Shown piece after piece: positions 34,901 to 45,115 of a stretch of DNA of 64,000 nt (its first letter is position 1; each line of letters starts with the position of its first letter). A program made the position numbers and the translations under genes. Source of the DNA: Oenanthe sinensis (Eukaryota > Streptophyta > Magnoliopsida > Apiales > Apiaceae). The DNA lies in NCBI GenBank assembly GCA_028671895.1, contig JAPMAC010000197.1:6799501-6863500 (forward strand). The letters run 5' to 3'. Below the pieces are notes generated by a model. The model was not told the DNA's origin. It did no database searches and saw only the letters and a list, made by a program, of their open reading frames with translations.

Positions 34901-35470
34901 TCCTTAGAGTTTTTCAGGCAAAGAAGTTTATCAGTAATATGGACGTTCTTGAACAAAGTCAAGAGAAGCTCAGAAAAAAATGAACTTCTCAGAGATAGAC
35001 TTAGAGTCTTTGCCACAGCTGTTAGTCCTCAGATCTTATTTGATCCTCACGAGGTAAGATTTTTCTCAAACAAGTTGTATCAAATCATGCAGTTAAATGA
35101 GGAATCTTTTAAGGGCTACACAGTTAAGTACATGATTCAAGTTGAAAGGATGCTAAGGTCAAAAGGTTTCAAATCTCAAGCTAAAATGGATGCTGCAGAA
35201 AAGATAAGAAACTACTGTCTATCAAAGAGAATTCCTTCATACATCAGGCAAATTCCAAAGATAGATTCAACACAACCATCTGATGTAGAAGAAGAGATAG
35301 TAGATCCTGTTGAACAGGAAGTGCTGTGGCAGTTAGCAAGAGCTGAACAAAGAAGGTTGTATGGAGAGGCCACTACAACAGAACAATCAGTAACTGAAGA
35401 GGTACCAAGGACACCTGTGCATAAAAGTACAACCCTGGAAGAAGGTGAAGTTGATACTTCTGAAGACTGA
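31904..35470 (+). CDS. SIRE-young ORF3, accessory protein of unknown function (1188 aa)
   Basis: Uninterrupted ORF downstream of pol, beginning MAGYCELVKTNF. SIRE-type elements are known for a third ORF that has been called envelope-like. Here I see no signal peptide, no clear membrane segment and no cysteine-rich ectodomain. Residues about 1-260 look globular, with a core shared with SIRE-old (RINFGK.L.KEI, then YPRF, then EESP). Residues 270-610 are Pro/Ser/Gln-rich, with one VTPLDILHP cassette near 524 (HRGRWDSI follows at about 548). Residues 630-780 and 860-950 are Lys/Glu-rich, probably coiled coil, and the last 150 residues are helical then acidic. It is 1.2 kb from pol and therefore probably needs its own transcript. 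It may be structural or nucleic-acid-associated; function not recognised. Confidence 0.85.
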   Translation: MAGYCELVKTNFVGFFNPVNCSVERFRPWIIFLNEHSLVRTAITLNAPLQVLALRALYSTARNRSTADRVQFSFSIGVHEYMVTEEDVNRILGFPTDNFMDPPTVPEILEFFYSIRYQGEINLVRMTKSKLVSEWDYFFDTLAKVFAPTTKNNFNNISSLLQIFGYSVAHNRRINFGKLLLKEIIRKIGKPESREQNVQVYYPRFLMLFMNDLLVEEDKALFQNGPVEESPTSQKHLFARLHNNPKFQNVQVVRTDYMAEILDHFANPVQEQEQEQVPMQLEHPVHLLLEAAQHVDQVAQDQQVISHSQSSSSIPIEISTALLDLSVADYDGVLTLQDISYEPENTQVPPPAELEPQTVSPSSSSSLKVRKRKKPVRIVRGLGADVSEPAALSPQSKRSKFQPETPADSSFSSQWDMDFDMAIQGSLDTLAQPGDLLRCSATASDSEESTLLALTLAGPPLAVTQTHEGTFVEENVFNKNWSDATYDVDHDIFDAVQHQIPSEVLRGITDSKEPYTTLSKVVTPLDILHPVILKGLESTGGFERQPLHRGRWDSIYGVATSVAEPLQVNLVEDAPSQASEGHFDSSKAIVIYAGTASGSGKELNTSDVRQTQSETHAQSDSEINRSASELSAHTHSVLLSKMEALQKEMQIVQAELVKVKAQAEEKSTSASVTQQLTIVRKDVDDVKTSILLKTQDIQSVQNLIAEDMKEVSKLHEKIDEVKKSLTLTIIENEKISTQRFSKLDDGMTHLNEGMKQIYQTMQKMLTSFEASKTQEDPSTKGEKAKEKVDERATAQEKGKAKLFSEEEFQSFDPVPEEQYYAQEQFIDDSAHDESSIPDYCRAEEETAFDEEFLFPKEKESDPVYEEALRKLKEEIKLSNIKTENLKALVEEKAKAEKKANVEKQNLWAIAVREKKRDVQLKIGKKWDTAREILDKQQKGPFEDKHLKSLIDRLEKTNDNIDSFMKALKEEVDYITILVDHILEDWQILVYTHRNGTFRISLEFFRQRSLSVIWTFLNKVKRSSEKNELLRDRLRVFATAVSPQILFDPHEVRFFSNKLYQIMQLNEESFKGYTVKYMIQVERMLRSKGFKSQAKMDAAEKIRNYCLSKRIPSYIRQIPKIDSTQPSDVEEEIVDPVEQEVLWQLARAEQRRLYGEATTTEQSVTEEVPRTPVHKSTTLEEGEVDTSED

Positions 35471-35685
35471 AGACGTAGATAGGACAAGATAGAAACTTTG
35501 TAATATTTGTTCAGTGCTAGAGGAACATCTATCTTGTATTTATCTTTTATGTATGAATCTGGAAAATTGTTAAATATAAAACCAGAACTTTTGTTTATTA
35601 TTTACAAGTCATTAAATGTCGTACTACTTTCTTAGTTGTTAGTTGAGTTATCCTCTAGGAATTTGTGTGTTAAATGTTTAACAAC
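35471..35685 (+). other. ORF3 3' untranslated stretch of SIRE-young
   Basis: About 215 bases between the ORF3 stop and the purine tract; no coding. The part agttgagttatcctct is also found, inverted, beside the SIRE-old purine tract. Confidence 0.7.
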
Positions 35686-35699
35686 AAATAGGGGGAGAT
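35686..35699 (+). other. Polypurine tract of SIRE-young
   Basis: The sequence aaatagggggagat directly precedes the 3' LTR. Confidence 0.85.
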
Positions 35700-37121
35700 T
35701 GAAAGGCATATAACTAGGCCTATTTGTAATAATTAGATGGCAACTCAACTCTAACTAATAAAGAGAAGTAAATACTAAACACTAAACAGGAATCAAGACG
35801 AAGACAGTCAATTAATCACAAAGGATCCAAGTATCAGAGGTATTTTATAGGATTGCTACTCAACACTGGAAGAAGTTCAATTATTTGTTCAAGCGTCAGT
35901 GAAATTAATAATGTGGTAGTACTTCTATTGAAGACAGAAGATATAGAAGATTTCAAGTGGTTACTACAAGCAGATTCCAGAAGAAGAATGCAAACAGTGA
36001 AGAAGAAATAATGACAGAAGGCCTCTAGTTAAATGTTATTTAAATGGAGAATATTTATTGGGATGACACAAATGAACCAGACAGTACATTTGTGTGTCAA
36101 CTAATATAATATTTATTCTTCATTTAATTCAAGAGGTTTCGAGATTAGAAGACGAAGAAAAGACAGGAAGATTTCAAGACTATCAGCACGGCTGCGACTA
36201 AAGATAGTATTTTAATTCTACTATCAATTGTTAATTAATTATTTAATTTATCTAATTAAATTAATTCAAGTTGAAATTAATTTAATTTATAAATTAACTA
36301 ATTAAATTAAGTAGAATTAATTTACTATAAAAGAAATGGTTTAAAATGACTTATATATATATATAAACTGCTAGTATGACTTATCAATAAGTCATACCGA
36401 GTTTCTTATATATATATATATATATGCACAATAAATAAGTCATACCGAGCTGTTAAAGATAAGTCATACCGAGCAGGCTGAAGCAAAAGTCATACCGAGA
36501 TTTCTGAGATCAAAAGGTCATGTTGGATTTATTTTGTTTATTTAAAATAAGTCATACCGATTTGTTTTAATTAAATAAAATCCGAATATGACTTTCAATA
36601 AGTCATACCGAAATTCAATAAGTCATACCGACCAGAAATAAGTCATGCCCAGTCTTTTGAAAGTCATACAAGTGTTAAATTAAGTCATACAGACTTATTT
36701 TCTTGAAATTAAGTCATGCTGGAAAAGGTCATAGCAGCCTTTTCTAATCTCTATAAATATGAGATGTTTGTTTCATTTTTCAGTTGTTCAACTTGTTAAG
36801 AGTTAGAAAAAAACAGATCAAATTCAGTAATTTGTCTGCATTGTAATATTCACAGATTTCTGTGCTGAGTTTGAATATAATTGTTTAAACACGAACACTT
36901 CATGTCGAATTCGTTCTAGACTTTATATCAATTATATAACAGTTTTCTAAATATTAATTGTGTAATACTAATCAAGTTAAAATAATATCTTTCACTTGAA
37001 AAGTATTTCATTATAATTAATATTTCGCGAGTAATTAAAATAATATTTTTAATCCAATCATTCCGCGATTAATTTTCAGATATTGTATTCAACCCCCCTT
37101 CTACAATATCAGGGACCAACA
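35700..37121 (+). repeat. 3' LTR of SIRE-young (1422 bp)
   Basis: The same sequence as 23400-24821 at an exact offset of 12300, with one base change at 36523. It contains a second copy of the motif array (36340-36740) and of the TATA box (36751), here positioned to drive transcription into flanking DNA. Confidence 0.96.
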
Positions 37122-37126
37122 ATTGC
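37122..37126. repeat. Target site duplication attgc, right copy (SIRE-young)
   Basis: Matches 23395-23399 exactly and marks the resumption of SIRE-old ORF3. Confidence 0.95.
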
Positions 37127-38352
37127 CGTTTCAGGCCAGTAGGAGATAGTGTGACAAAATTTTCTGTTAGAAAAGCAGAAAAGTCAAAGTCAATAAGGGT
37201 ACCTTCATCCCTCTGTTCATCATCAATGATAGGGATGTACACCTTTGTGGTTTGATCTTTTTCCACTATGTCCTCAATATTGTCCTCCTTTGTTGGATTT
37301 TCAGGGTGATTGTTTTCTTCTTCTTCTGGAATTGGTTCTTCCTCATGTTCAGAACCAGCTTCTTCCATATGTTCATCTTCTTTTTCAGAGCCTGGTTCTT
37401 CCTCAGATGCTTCTTTGCTTTCTGAATCAATTGATGTTTCAGCTTCATTCTCCTTTTGAGATGATTGTTCTTCTGAATTTGCATGTGCTGATTCATCAGT
37501 TTCAGATACGTGATCTTCTTCAGAGGTTGTCTCTCTTGCAGCTTCTTCTTCACCAACCTGTCTAAGAAGATCAAGGTAATCTCTAATAGGATCAGTCAGT
37601 GGAGCGGGAGTATACCTGTTTGGATAGTCAGCCTCATTCCGTAGCCTTAAGACTGTCTTTAGCGGAAGAGAGGGTGACTCTTCCAACTCACTGTTCTGAA
37701 AGGATTGGAGTTGATCAGCAGTCAGTACATGGTTCAGCACCAGCTGTAGAAATCTTGGATACAGACAGAAATTCTCCATTTTTGCCGGATTATATAGGAT
37801 CTCCTTCATGAGCATCTTCCCAAAATTGATTCTTGATCCAGAAGCCACTGCATATCCAATCACCTTATTGAAGTTTGTAATTCCATGGAAGCCACCTGTC
37901 TTTGGTGCAAAGCCATGAGACGGGATGTTGAAAAACAAGTTCCATTCTTTGGGTAGGTGATTTTTGTAAATCTTCTTTGGAAGATTATTGTTCACTCTGG
38001 TGCAGTGTAGGAACATGAAGAAATTGTTTAGATCTGCTTGAGATGGATCATCTGCAAAATCTTCAGTTGGCAAGTGAAGTGCTTGATTTATGTCATTCTC
38101 TGTTATTCGCACTTTTTGCCGCTTGATTATGTAAGTGAAAGCTGATATTCCATCTGCAGATGTGTCTTTAGAAGACCTGTACACCTATCTCATAAGATTT
38201 CAATTTAAAGGAACATTAGTAGTTAGTGCATAACGGACTATAGAATTTTCATTTAAAAACCTAGCCTAGTTACCTAACTCCCCTGCTTCAGTCCAATTAT
38301 CTACTATGACAGATAAATAATTAGTCCTTTTAATCTCAAAATGACCTGCCAT
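37127..38352 (-). pseudogene. SIRE-old ORF3, N-terminal part, broken
   Basis: Reads from ATG at 38352 (MAGHFEIKRTNY), aligning with the SIRE-young ORF3 start (MAGYCELVKTNF). Three in-frame stops fall within the first 56 codons; from about 38184 the frame stays open to the insertion site. The shared core is clear: ITENDINQALHLPTEDF against VTEEDVNRILGFPTDNF, then FAPKTGG, RINFGKMLMKEIL and YPRFLQLVLN. A very acidic stretch (Glu/Ser-rich, about 37255-37570) follows. The frame on the other side of SIRE-young (at 23396) is offset by one base, so an older frameshift lies near the junction. Confidence 0.85.
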
Positions 38353-38707
38353 TTAATAAAAAAAAGATAATTTTTACGAATTACAATTACTAATTAAAAT
38401 TGAATTAATCAATAATAATGGACTAAAACTTTAAAACTAAAATTACTTGGATTGAATAAGAATTAAAGAACTCCTAGTAATTTTAAGCACACTTTAATTA
38501 TTACACAATTTTTAATCGATTTTTAACAGTGATAAACCCTAGCCAAATTGTTCGAATTTTATAAACTTGAGAATTTTTAAAACTTTAACCAAATTCAATG
38601 AAACCAGTTGCAAATGAAAGTACTGAATGTGGGTCTCACAAAACTGGTCTTCGATTAAAAAAAATGGACAATAAATGGCTTGGTTTTGTTCGATTAAATA
38701 TAGTGGA
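38353..38707 (-). other. SIRE-old pol-ORF3 spacer remnant
   Basis: 355 bases upstream of the ORF3 start with no coding, AT-rich like the equivalent block of SIRE-young. Neither aagtcataccga nor tgttgcgcct is present in what remains; the rest is separated by the Tekay-B insertion at 38708. Confidence 0.55.
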
Positions 38708-41461
38708 TGTAAGAACCCGAACTTTTGTAAACTCTGAACTATGAATGAATAGTAACTTTTCAGTTTTACGAAAACCATGATAGCCCACATTATCTATAAG
38801 GTGTAGGATTATGAATCCGAGATTTTATTGCGATAATACTAAGTAAATAAGTGTATGTAAACGTCGTTAGAATCCGAGAATTTTTTCGTTTACTAATTGT
38901 TTCGTAATTTACGAGATACTGAGGAATAGAGGAGTAGGTTTCGACCTAAAGGATTATAATTCAAAGAAATTATATCCTAGTAAGGTATTGTGACTAGTAA
39001 ATGTTCACATTACAAAGATAGAAATAAGAGGTGTTATCACTAATTATGTTTATGAAGGATTAAGAGTAAGTAAAGAATGATAAGTGAAATGCACCACAAG
39101 GGGAGCCATGCAAGCCATGCAAGCAAGTACTTGCATGGGTGGAATCAAGTAACCAAAGTAAGTCAAGTAACTAGTCAAGTAACTAAGCTAGCAAGATTAA
39201 CCAAATGACAAACTAGGATTAGGAAACATGGTTCCCTAATTTAGGGAAAAAATCCATAAAGCTACTTTATCACTTGGATCAAGTTCAACCAAGCCATCAT
39301 TAGCCTTTACAAAGATACTATCTCATAAAGCTAGACAAGGAAAGTGCAAGTATTCTTCTTCTTCCCCCACCATTGTTCCATTCGGCTATTTCAAAAAAGG
39401 GAGGATTTCAAAAATCAAAGTCCAAGCTTCCTTGCTTCATAAATCCTCAAATTAATTCCCAAGCTTCTATATTTCATAGATAAGGTATGGTAAAAATCTC
39501 AAGTTCATTCTCCATGTCTAGCATTTTCAAATAATTCATCAAAGATGACAATGAATAGTATGAATAGTAAATTCTAGAAATTTTAAAGCTTGTTTTCTTG
39601 ATATTTAGTTAAGAACAAAGGTAGATCAAGCTTCTCTAAGGACTCCAAGCACTATCTAGTTGTTTTTTGAGCTTTGTGAAGGTATGGACAACCTCTAACC
39701 CTTTTGTTTTGTGTGAGTAATATGCCATGAAAGTGTTAGTAAGTGAAGTCATGAGCTAGTATGGTAAAGATATGGTGATGTTAAGCTTTTGGTTGAGTTA
39801 TTGAAATGATGATAGTAGTGTAATGGTGAAATGAGTAGCTTATTATTGTAACCATGATGAGAGGAGTGAGGATGATTGTTAGTTGGAATGGATTCACGTT
39901 GGTTGAATCCGGAAAACGTTACGTTTATAGCCGTCGTAATGCTCGATTTTCGTGAGCACTCTTTTAAACTGTGAAAATAGTAATGTCAAGCTCCTGGCCC
40001 CTAAGGCCTCTGACCATAGTTGGTTAGGACTTGTCTCATATATCGTTTTGACGCTTGAATCATGTTATTCCGATATACGTTTTAGGAGATAAGTCAAATT
40101 TAGTGAAAGCAATTAAACCAACCAAACTGTTTCGGGAAACCCTTTTGTAAAATATAAATGGACCACTTAAAAGTCACCAAAAATCATGAAATTTTAAGAG
40201 AACATAGTTGGGACAGTGGTCAAGACCTCTGAAAAATTTCATGACCACAGGAGAAAATTTCGATTTTATAAAATTGTTGAAGCCGAGCAGATTCTTTGAC
40301 AAACCTTAAAGGAAAAGGAATGAATAAAAGAAACTTAAGTGTCTATGCAAAGTTACAAGTATGAAGGTGTCATTGACCCATGAATTGATTTAAGTAATTA
40401 AAATATGCCCTTACGGTTAAGTAACTCTAGAATGAGAGGTCTAACTTATGTCAAGCTTATGGTTCGTGCGTGCGTAACATTAGTGGTTAAGATAACCAAT
40501 AACTAACGAAACGTTCTATTTGATTTATATAGATCGTCCGTCAAACCCCCGCACCTCGACGAACCCCAGGACCACATGCAAGTTTTCAAAACTCGTATCT
40601 AATGTACTAATATTTTGTGGAAAGACTGTTGTTGTTGTGATATAACTGTATATTGAAAAATACAAATTGTTTTATGTATTATTAAAGCTTTCGTAAATGT
40701 TACGGTTATATGCTATAAAGTATTATAGATATAAGCTGGTAAAAGTAAAGGCTCTAAGCGTAGAGCAAGTATGTATTTTCAAACGTAGACTGGGAGTCGG
40801 AAGATTATGTTAAGTACTGTCGTAATCCGGAAGAAGCCGGAGACAGACTATTTTGAAATGACGATATAAATATTTCGATATTTATATTTTGATATTCTTT
40901 TGATAAAAGAATTAAATGAGGATAATAAATATTATTTTTTAATATTTATTTAATTAATGAATATTATTTTGAATATTCATTTATTAATTATAATTAATAA
41001 ATATTATTTAAATATTTATTAATTATTTAAAATTCATTTATGAATTGTTTTAGGTCTTTAATAATTATACGAAGCTTTCGATAATTATTTTAAATACTTT
41101 CCGACCTTCAGAAAATGATTTAAGGATAGTAGGAGCTCCCTAATATTTTAATTTAATTATTTTATTTTATTCTTTTAATAAGAATAAAATACGTTCAGAC
41201 TAATCAAAAATAGGGAACTCGGTATAGGAAACAAATACCTATTTACTTCTCGAAAGTAGTCAAGTTTTGGAACCAGTTCCACAGTAGCAAAAGCTTTTCA
41301 ACTTATCAAAAGCAGAAAGGTTTCCAACAAACTCCCTAGTCATGGTTTTAAAAATGAATCCAGTCCTGGAGAAAGGAGATTATATGATGAAGGTCAACTT
41401 GCCTGTGTGGTAAGGTGGCAACATCACGTAATCTGACAGTATATGCTCATAACTATGAGGG

Positions 41462-41593
41462 TCTATCAACAAGTACGATATACTTGGGGAACTAGGATTA
41501 CGTCCGGTTCCAAGTTAGATAGACAAATCTATTAACAAGTATTATGTACTTGGGGAGCTTGGATTAATGTTCCAGTTCCAGACTTATAGATTG
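41462..41593. repeat. Two diverged 66-bp tandem units in Tekay-B LTR
   Basis: 'tctatcaacaag' at 41462 and 'tctattaacaag' at 41528 begin parallel units, each continuing into acttgggga and a gttcca element. Confidence 0.7.
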
Positions 41594-41994
41594 ATTCAGT
41601 GGACTTGGAGTTAGCGTAAGAGGCCGAGTGACGCACGGTCCAGCACTTTGACCCGTATGCGGTCTAGGGTGATTATCCATTAACGGTAGCGAGTACCGGG
41701 GCTCCCCCTTCTACATGTAGAGAAACGGAAGGCTTCCATAGGTTGCTGATGAAGGCTGCCACGTGCTACGACTGATCATCGTGGATGTGTGGTAGCCAGC
41801 GTGTTGATGCTCCAATTACAGTCCCTTCTTCCAATTGGAATTGTGCTACGCACCGTAACGAAAGCCTAGGAGCTGAGTTACCGAGGGTGTTGTTAGCAGT
41901 GAAACATTCTGAAAGATTCAGCTTACTTATCATGTTTTTACGAAAGTTATTTTAAACTTCAGTTATTTGTTCATAATGCTATTACAAATAACTT

Positions 41995-42106
41995 ACAGCA
42001 TGTTTTCAGAAAATATTGATAAAGAAAGAAAACTTACAGATTACAGCGTGTTTTCAGAAAACATTGATAAAGAAAGAAAGCTTACAGATTACAGCATGTT
42101 TTCAGA
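41995..42106. repeat. 48-bp tandem repeat, about 2.3 copies, in Tekay-B LTR
   Basis: acagcatgttttcag begins units at 41995 and 42091, with acagcgtgttttcag at 42043; the spacing is exactly 48 and the units contain attgataaagaaagaaa. Confidence 0.85.
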
Positions 42107-42632
42107 AGTATTTTAATTATTGCTGAGCTATATTGCTCACCCTTGCTTTCTTTATATATCACAACACAACAGGACAGCAGGATGCCGCGAATGCGCCGCA
42201 CAGCCAGGAAGCGCGTGGAAAACGCCCACGCATTCCGTAGATTCTTCGCCAACCTACCCCAGGTAGGGAGTCGGAGTAGAAGTAGGATAGGGGTACAGTT
42301 GTTGATAGTACGCCTTATCTATAAATATGATCTATGTAAGTTAATAAACAAGAACATGCGGTAGCATTCAATACTATTTCAAGTAGAAACCGTATTGTTT
42401 TCATAAGACAAGAAACTACTTTGGGATTGTAATATTTACTCTAATGGATTTATGTATTAGATATGTATTTGTTCTAAGACTATAATCAGTAGTGTATGTG
42501 TATATATGAACTGTGATGTCACTGCAGGTGAAGTACTAGCATCAAAGATTAAGATAATGGTGTTAATAACAGGAAGGACGGGAACCGTGGCGGCCCAGGT
42601 CTCCGACCCCGGATCTAGGGGCGCCACAGAAA

Positions 42633-42649
42633 TGGTATCAGAGCATAGG
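42633..42649 (+). other. Primer binding site of Tekay-B
   Basis: TGGTATCAGAGCATAGG, four bases after the LTR end; matches the 3' end of plant initiator-Met tRNA over the first 12 bases. Confidence 0.85.
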
Positions 42650-43085
42650 ATTAAAACTCTCAGAACGATAGGAAGCTAAGAACAATAAATCTCATAATAA
42701 TAATAAGAAACTCTTATCGAGTTCACCGTCGGGGTACTGGATGTAGTGCTGGCATTAAAACCCGCAAGGGAACTTTCAACCCCAGTTAGTAACGTCATTT
42801 TTGGTATATATATATAGGTACCCGATGCCCAAGCAGTAGAGGATTTTGAGGAGCAGCACGACGCAGCATTGCTAGGCTTAAGAGGTGACCTTGCAGCTAT
42901 CCCAGAGGAGGACCCAGAGGAGGAACCGATGGAGGACCCGAGTGAGGGACCACAGGATGCAAACTATGTGTTCCCTACCCCACCCACTGAGATAGAGGGG
43001 GACCCTATGGATGATGATGTTGTCTGGAGGGACATCGAGATGTACCCACTTCTAGTTATGTTTGGAAGAATCATTGTTTGAATTA
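42650..43085 (+). other. Tekay-B internal stub, truncated
   Basis: Leader followed by a short open stretch (about 42834-43060) rich in Glu, Asp and Pro (for example AIPEEDPEEEPMEDP), which could be the start of an element-coded protein. No gag, protease or RT follows; from about 43085 the sequence changes character, so the element was cut by a deletion or rearrangement. The breakpoint is approximate. Confidence 0.5.
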
Positions 43086-43228
43086 AGAAAAATTGAAGGT
43101 CTACGAGGGCAAGATGGTTGGAAAGGGAGCTAGCGAGACAGGTCTTGGAGCTCACAAAGTATGATAGTTATACCTCTTTGGTTGCTCTAGTGGACCACAT
43201 TTTTAAAAGCTATGACAAAAAAGAATAT

Positions 43229-43400
43229 TCGTGAAGCCTGCACCTTTAGTCATGGGAGCAAGAAGCGATTTAAAAAAATATTTTGACTTTCATGAGATTA
43301 ATTGTCACGATACTACCGAGTGTAGAGCATTGAAGGACTAAATTGAAGATTTGATTTAAGATGGTTAACTTGCAAAATGGGTAGCTTGATGTGTCAAGTA
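43229..43400 (+). pseudogene. Tat-type gag C-terminal fragment
   Basis: Translates as a decayed copy of the Tat-lineage gag end: YFDFHEINCHDTTECRALKD followed by a stop and IEDLI, then more stops. The pattern (FH...GH-type site, C at the end, then LKD-IE-LI) matches YCLFHRDVGHDTDDCR...LKDEIEFLI of TAT-2 (about 51622-51690). Three stops in about 15 codons, so it is dead. It indicates that a Tat element once spanned this region. Confidence 0.6.
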
Positions 43401-43904
43401 GATCAAAACTTTGGAGCTTTTCAAAAAGAGCATACGTTTAGGGTACCTCCAATAAATATGCGGAGCTCAAACGAGTGGTATGACAAAGTATGCAATGAGT
43501 TAAAAAAAACTTATTTTCATATGTATTTCCTTTTCTAAAGATTGGGGGTGCATGCGTACCTCCATAGTAAGAAATCTATTTCTTTCAAGTATCTTTCAAT
43601 GAAAATATGAAAATCTTCCCTTTAAATTTTGTTAAGAATAAGTTTCTATCTTGATAAATACATGAGTGATATATTACAAGATGGTCGACATAATTTATGA
43701 TGATCAAATTGGTAAAATGATGGAGATTTATATATATGATAATGAGGTTAACTACTTTACCATTTGAAGACATGAGAAACTCATCCTCAGATCTAGTTCA
43801 CCACCACATACAAGTTACACTGAAGAACTGGGGAGTAGTGGATATGCGACCTGGAATGATATCTTGAAAGTAGCCAATTTTCAAACAAATACTTGATGCA
43901 TAAC
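43401..43904. other. Unassigned spacer
   Basis: About 500 bases with no supported gene or recognisable repeat; probably decayed element DNA. Confidence 0.5.
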
Positions 43905-44165
43905 CCATGAGGATCTTATCATGGCTCATGAGGTTCCTGATTTACAACCTAGGAGGTTCCCTGTCGTGACTCCTGAGGTTCCTGATTGACAACAGAGGAG
44001 GTTCCTTGTCCTGGCTCCTGAGGTTCCTCACTTATAACTGAGGAGGTGCCTTTTCCTGGCTCCTGAGGTTCCCGATTTATAACCTAGGATGTGCCCGTCC
44101 TAGCTCCTAAGGATCGATTCAATACTCATGGCTCAGGAGGTACCTCATTGACTCCTAATGGTCTA
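43905..44165. repeat. Tandem-repeat field 1, about 46-bp units
   Basis: Four to five units, each starting near 'ctcctgaggttcctgat' (about 43925, 43971, 44017, 44062, 44104) and containing a second 'aggaggttcc' element. Diverged but in register. No coding. Confidence 0.8.
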
Positions 44166-44229
44166 CATTTTTATTCAAGGCCAGGAAACCTCTAATTGAT
44201 GATAAACTAGGTGTACCTACTACATAAGC

Positions 44230-44600
44230 TATGTGCATGTATAGGGATCACCTAGTGCCCTTATGGATTCTCCTAGTGCCCTTATCAGGATTCACTTGGA
44301 GCCCTATACCTGGTGCCCCATGGGTTCTCATGGATTCACCTAGTGCCCTTGTGGTTCTCTTGGTGCCCTTATCAAGATTCACTTGCAGCCCTACAACACC
44401 TAGTGCCCAAACACTCTCATAGATTTACCTAGTGCCTTATTGGGTTCTCTTTGTGCCATAATGATTCATTTAGTGCCCAATTATATCTGTTTGGTGTCCT
44501 AACCAGAGGTTCACTTAAAATTTGATTGGCTTCACTTTATGCCCTAAGGATTCAGTTAGAGCCCATAAGATTTACTTGGTTCCCAACTTCAATTCATCTT
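44230..44600. repeat. Tandem-repeat field 2, 'cctagtgccctta' units
   Basis: A dozen or so short units of about 20-30 bases built on cctagtgccctta, with variants cttggtgccc, tttagtgccc and ttagagccc, separated by ggattca-like spacers. Confidence 0.78.
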
Positions 44601-44629
44601 ACTTGAATCAGAATATGATCTCAACATAT

Positions 44630-45110
44630 TCAGCTTCTGGTTTACAAGCTTTGACTTACAAACCTTCTCAGAGCTACAACTGCTTCTTCAGCTTCAGTTA
44701 CGGTGGCAGTTATAGCTTCAGCTTCTGGTTTCGAAGCTTTCACTTACAAACCTTCTCAATAGCTACATCTATAGTTTTAGCTTCAATTACAGCCTTAGCT
44801 TTAGCGTTTGGTTTATAAGCTTTCACTTACAAACCTTCCTAATAACTACATCTTCAATTATAGCTATAGCTTATACTTCTGGTTTACAAGCTTTGACTTA
44901 CAAACCTTCTCAACAACTATAATTTCAACTATAACTACACCTTTAATTACAACTTCATCTTCTGATTTACAAGTTTTACCTACAAACCTACCGGAGTATA
45001 CAACTACAACTTCAGCTACAGCTGCGGCTATAACTTCAGCTACATTTCAGGTCCATATTTACAGACTTCAGTCTATAAACCTCTTTAATAGGACATCTTG
45101 GTTTACAAAT
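44630..45110. repeat. Tandem-repeat field 3, about 70-90-bp units
   Basis: Five units anchored by 'tggtttacaagctttgact' and 'tacaaaccttctca' (anchors at about 44638, 44726, 44810, 44879, 44963), each followed by a variable 'agctacaactacttcagctt' run. Open frames here are translations of the repeat. Confidence 0.82.
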
Positions 45111-45115
45111 CTTCA

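Larger units (their letters stand above)
23400..37121 (+). mobile_element. SIRE-young: complete, very recent SIRE/Maximus-type copia element
   Basis: A 13.7-kb element with all parts: 5' LTR 23400-24821, PBS 24824, gag 25032-27470, pol 27483-30716, an intergenic promoter-like block, ORF3 31904-35470, purine tract and 3' LTR 35700-37121, flanked by attgc. By eye the LTRs differ at one position (24223 c, 36523 t), so insertion was very recent. All three ORFs are uninterrupted. It landed in the third ORF of the older SIRE element, in the opposite orientation. Confidence 0.96.
18930..38707 (-). mobile_element. SIRE-old: decayed SIRE/Maximus-type copia element, 3' part
   Basis: Minus-strand remnant with 3' LTR (18930-20236), purine tract (20237-20250) and a degenerate third ORF (20427-23399 and 37127-38352). 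It is split by SIRE-young (23400-37121 plus one attgc copy) and cut off at 38707 by Tekay-B, so its gag, pol and 5' LTR are not in the window. Its purine-tract neighbourhood and ORF3 resemble SIRE-young, but sequences have diverged far. Left flank gaaca (18925-18929) is the candidate target duplication. Confidence 0.82.
38708..42628 (+). repeat. Tekay-B: 3.9-kb LTR of a Tekay/Del-type gypsy element
   Basis: Starts tgtaagaacccgaac and ends tctaggggcgccaca, followed by an initiator-Met-type PBS, so this is a 5' LTR on the plus strand. It includes AT-rich 'aatattta' repeats (40920-41050), a 66-bp duplication (41462-41593) and a 48-bp tandem repeat (41995-42106). No coding. The left flank gtgga (38703-38707) is the candidate target duplication; I find no right copy. 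Confidence 0.82.

Noticed and set aside
31904..35470. Calling ORF3 an envelope gene
   Set aside because: No signal peptide, membrane helix or cysteine pattern is visible; the name rests only on position in SIRE elements.
42633..42649. Possible tRNA-derived gene
   Set aside because: It is a primer binding site matching only the tRNA 3' end; no cloverleaf is present.
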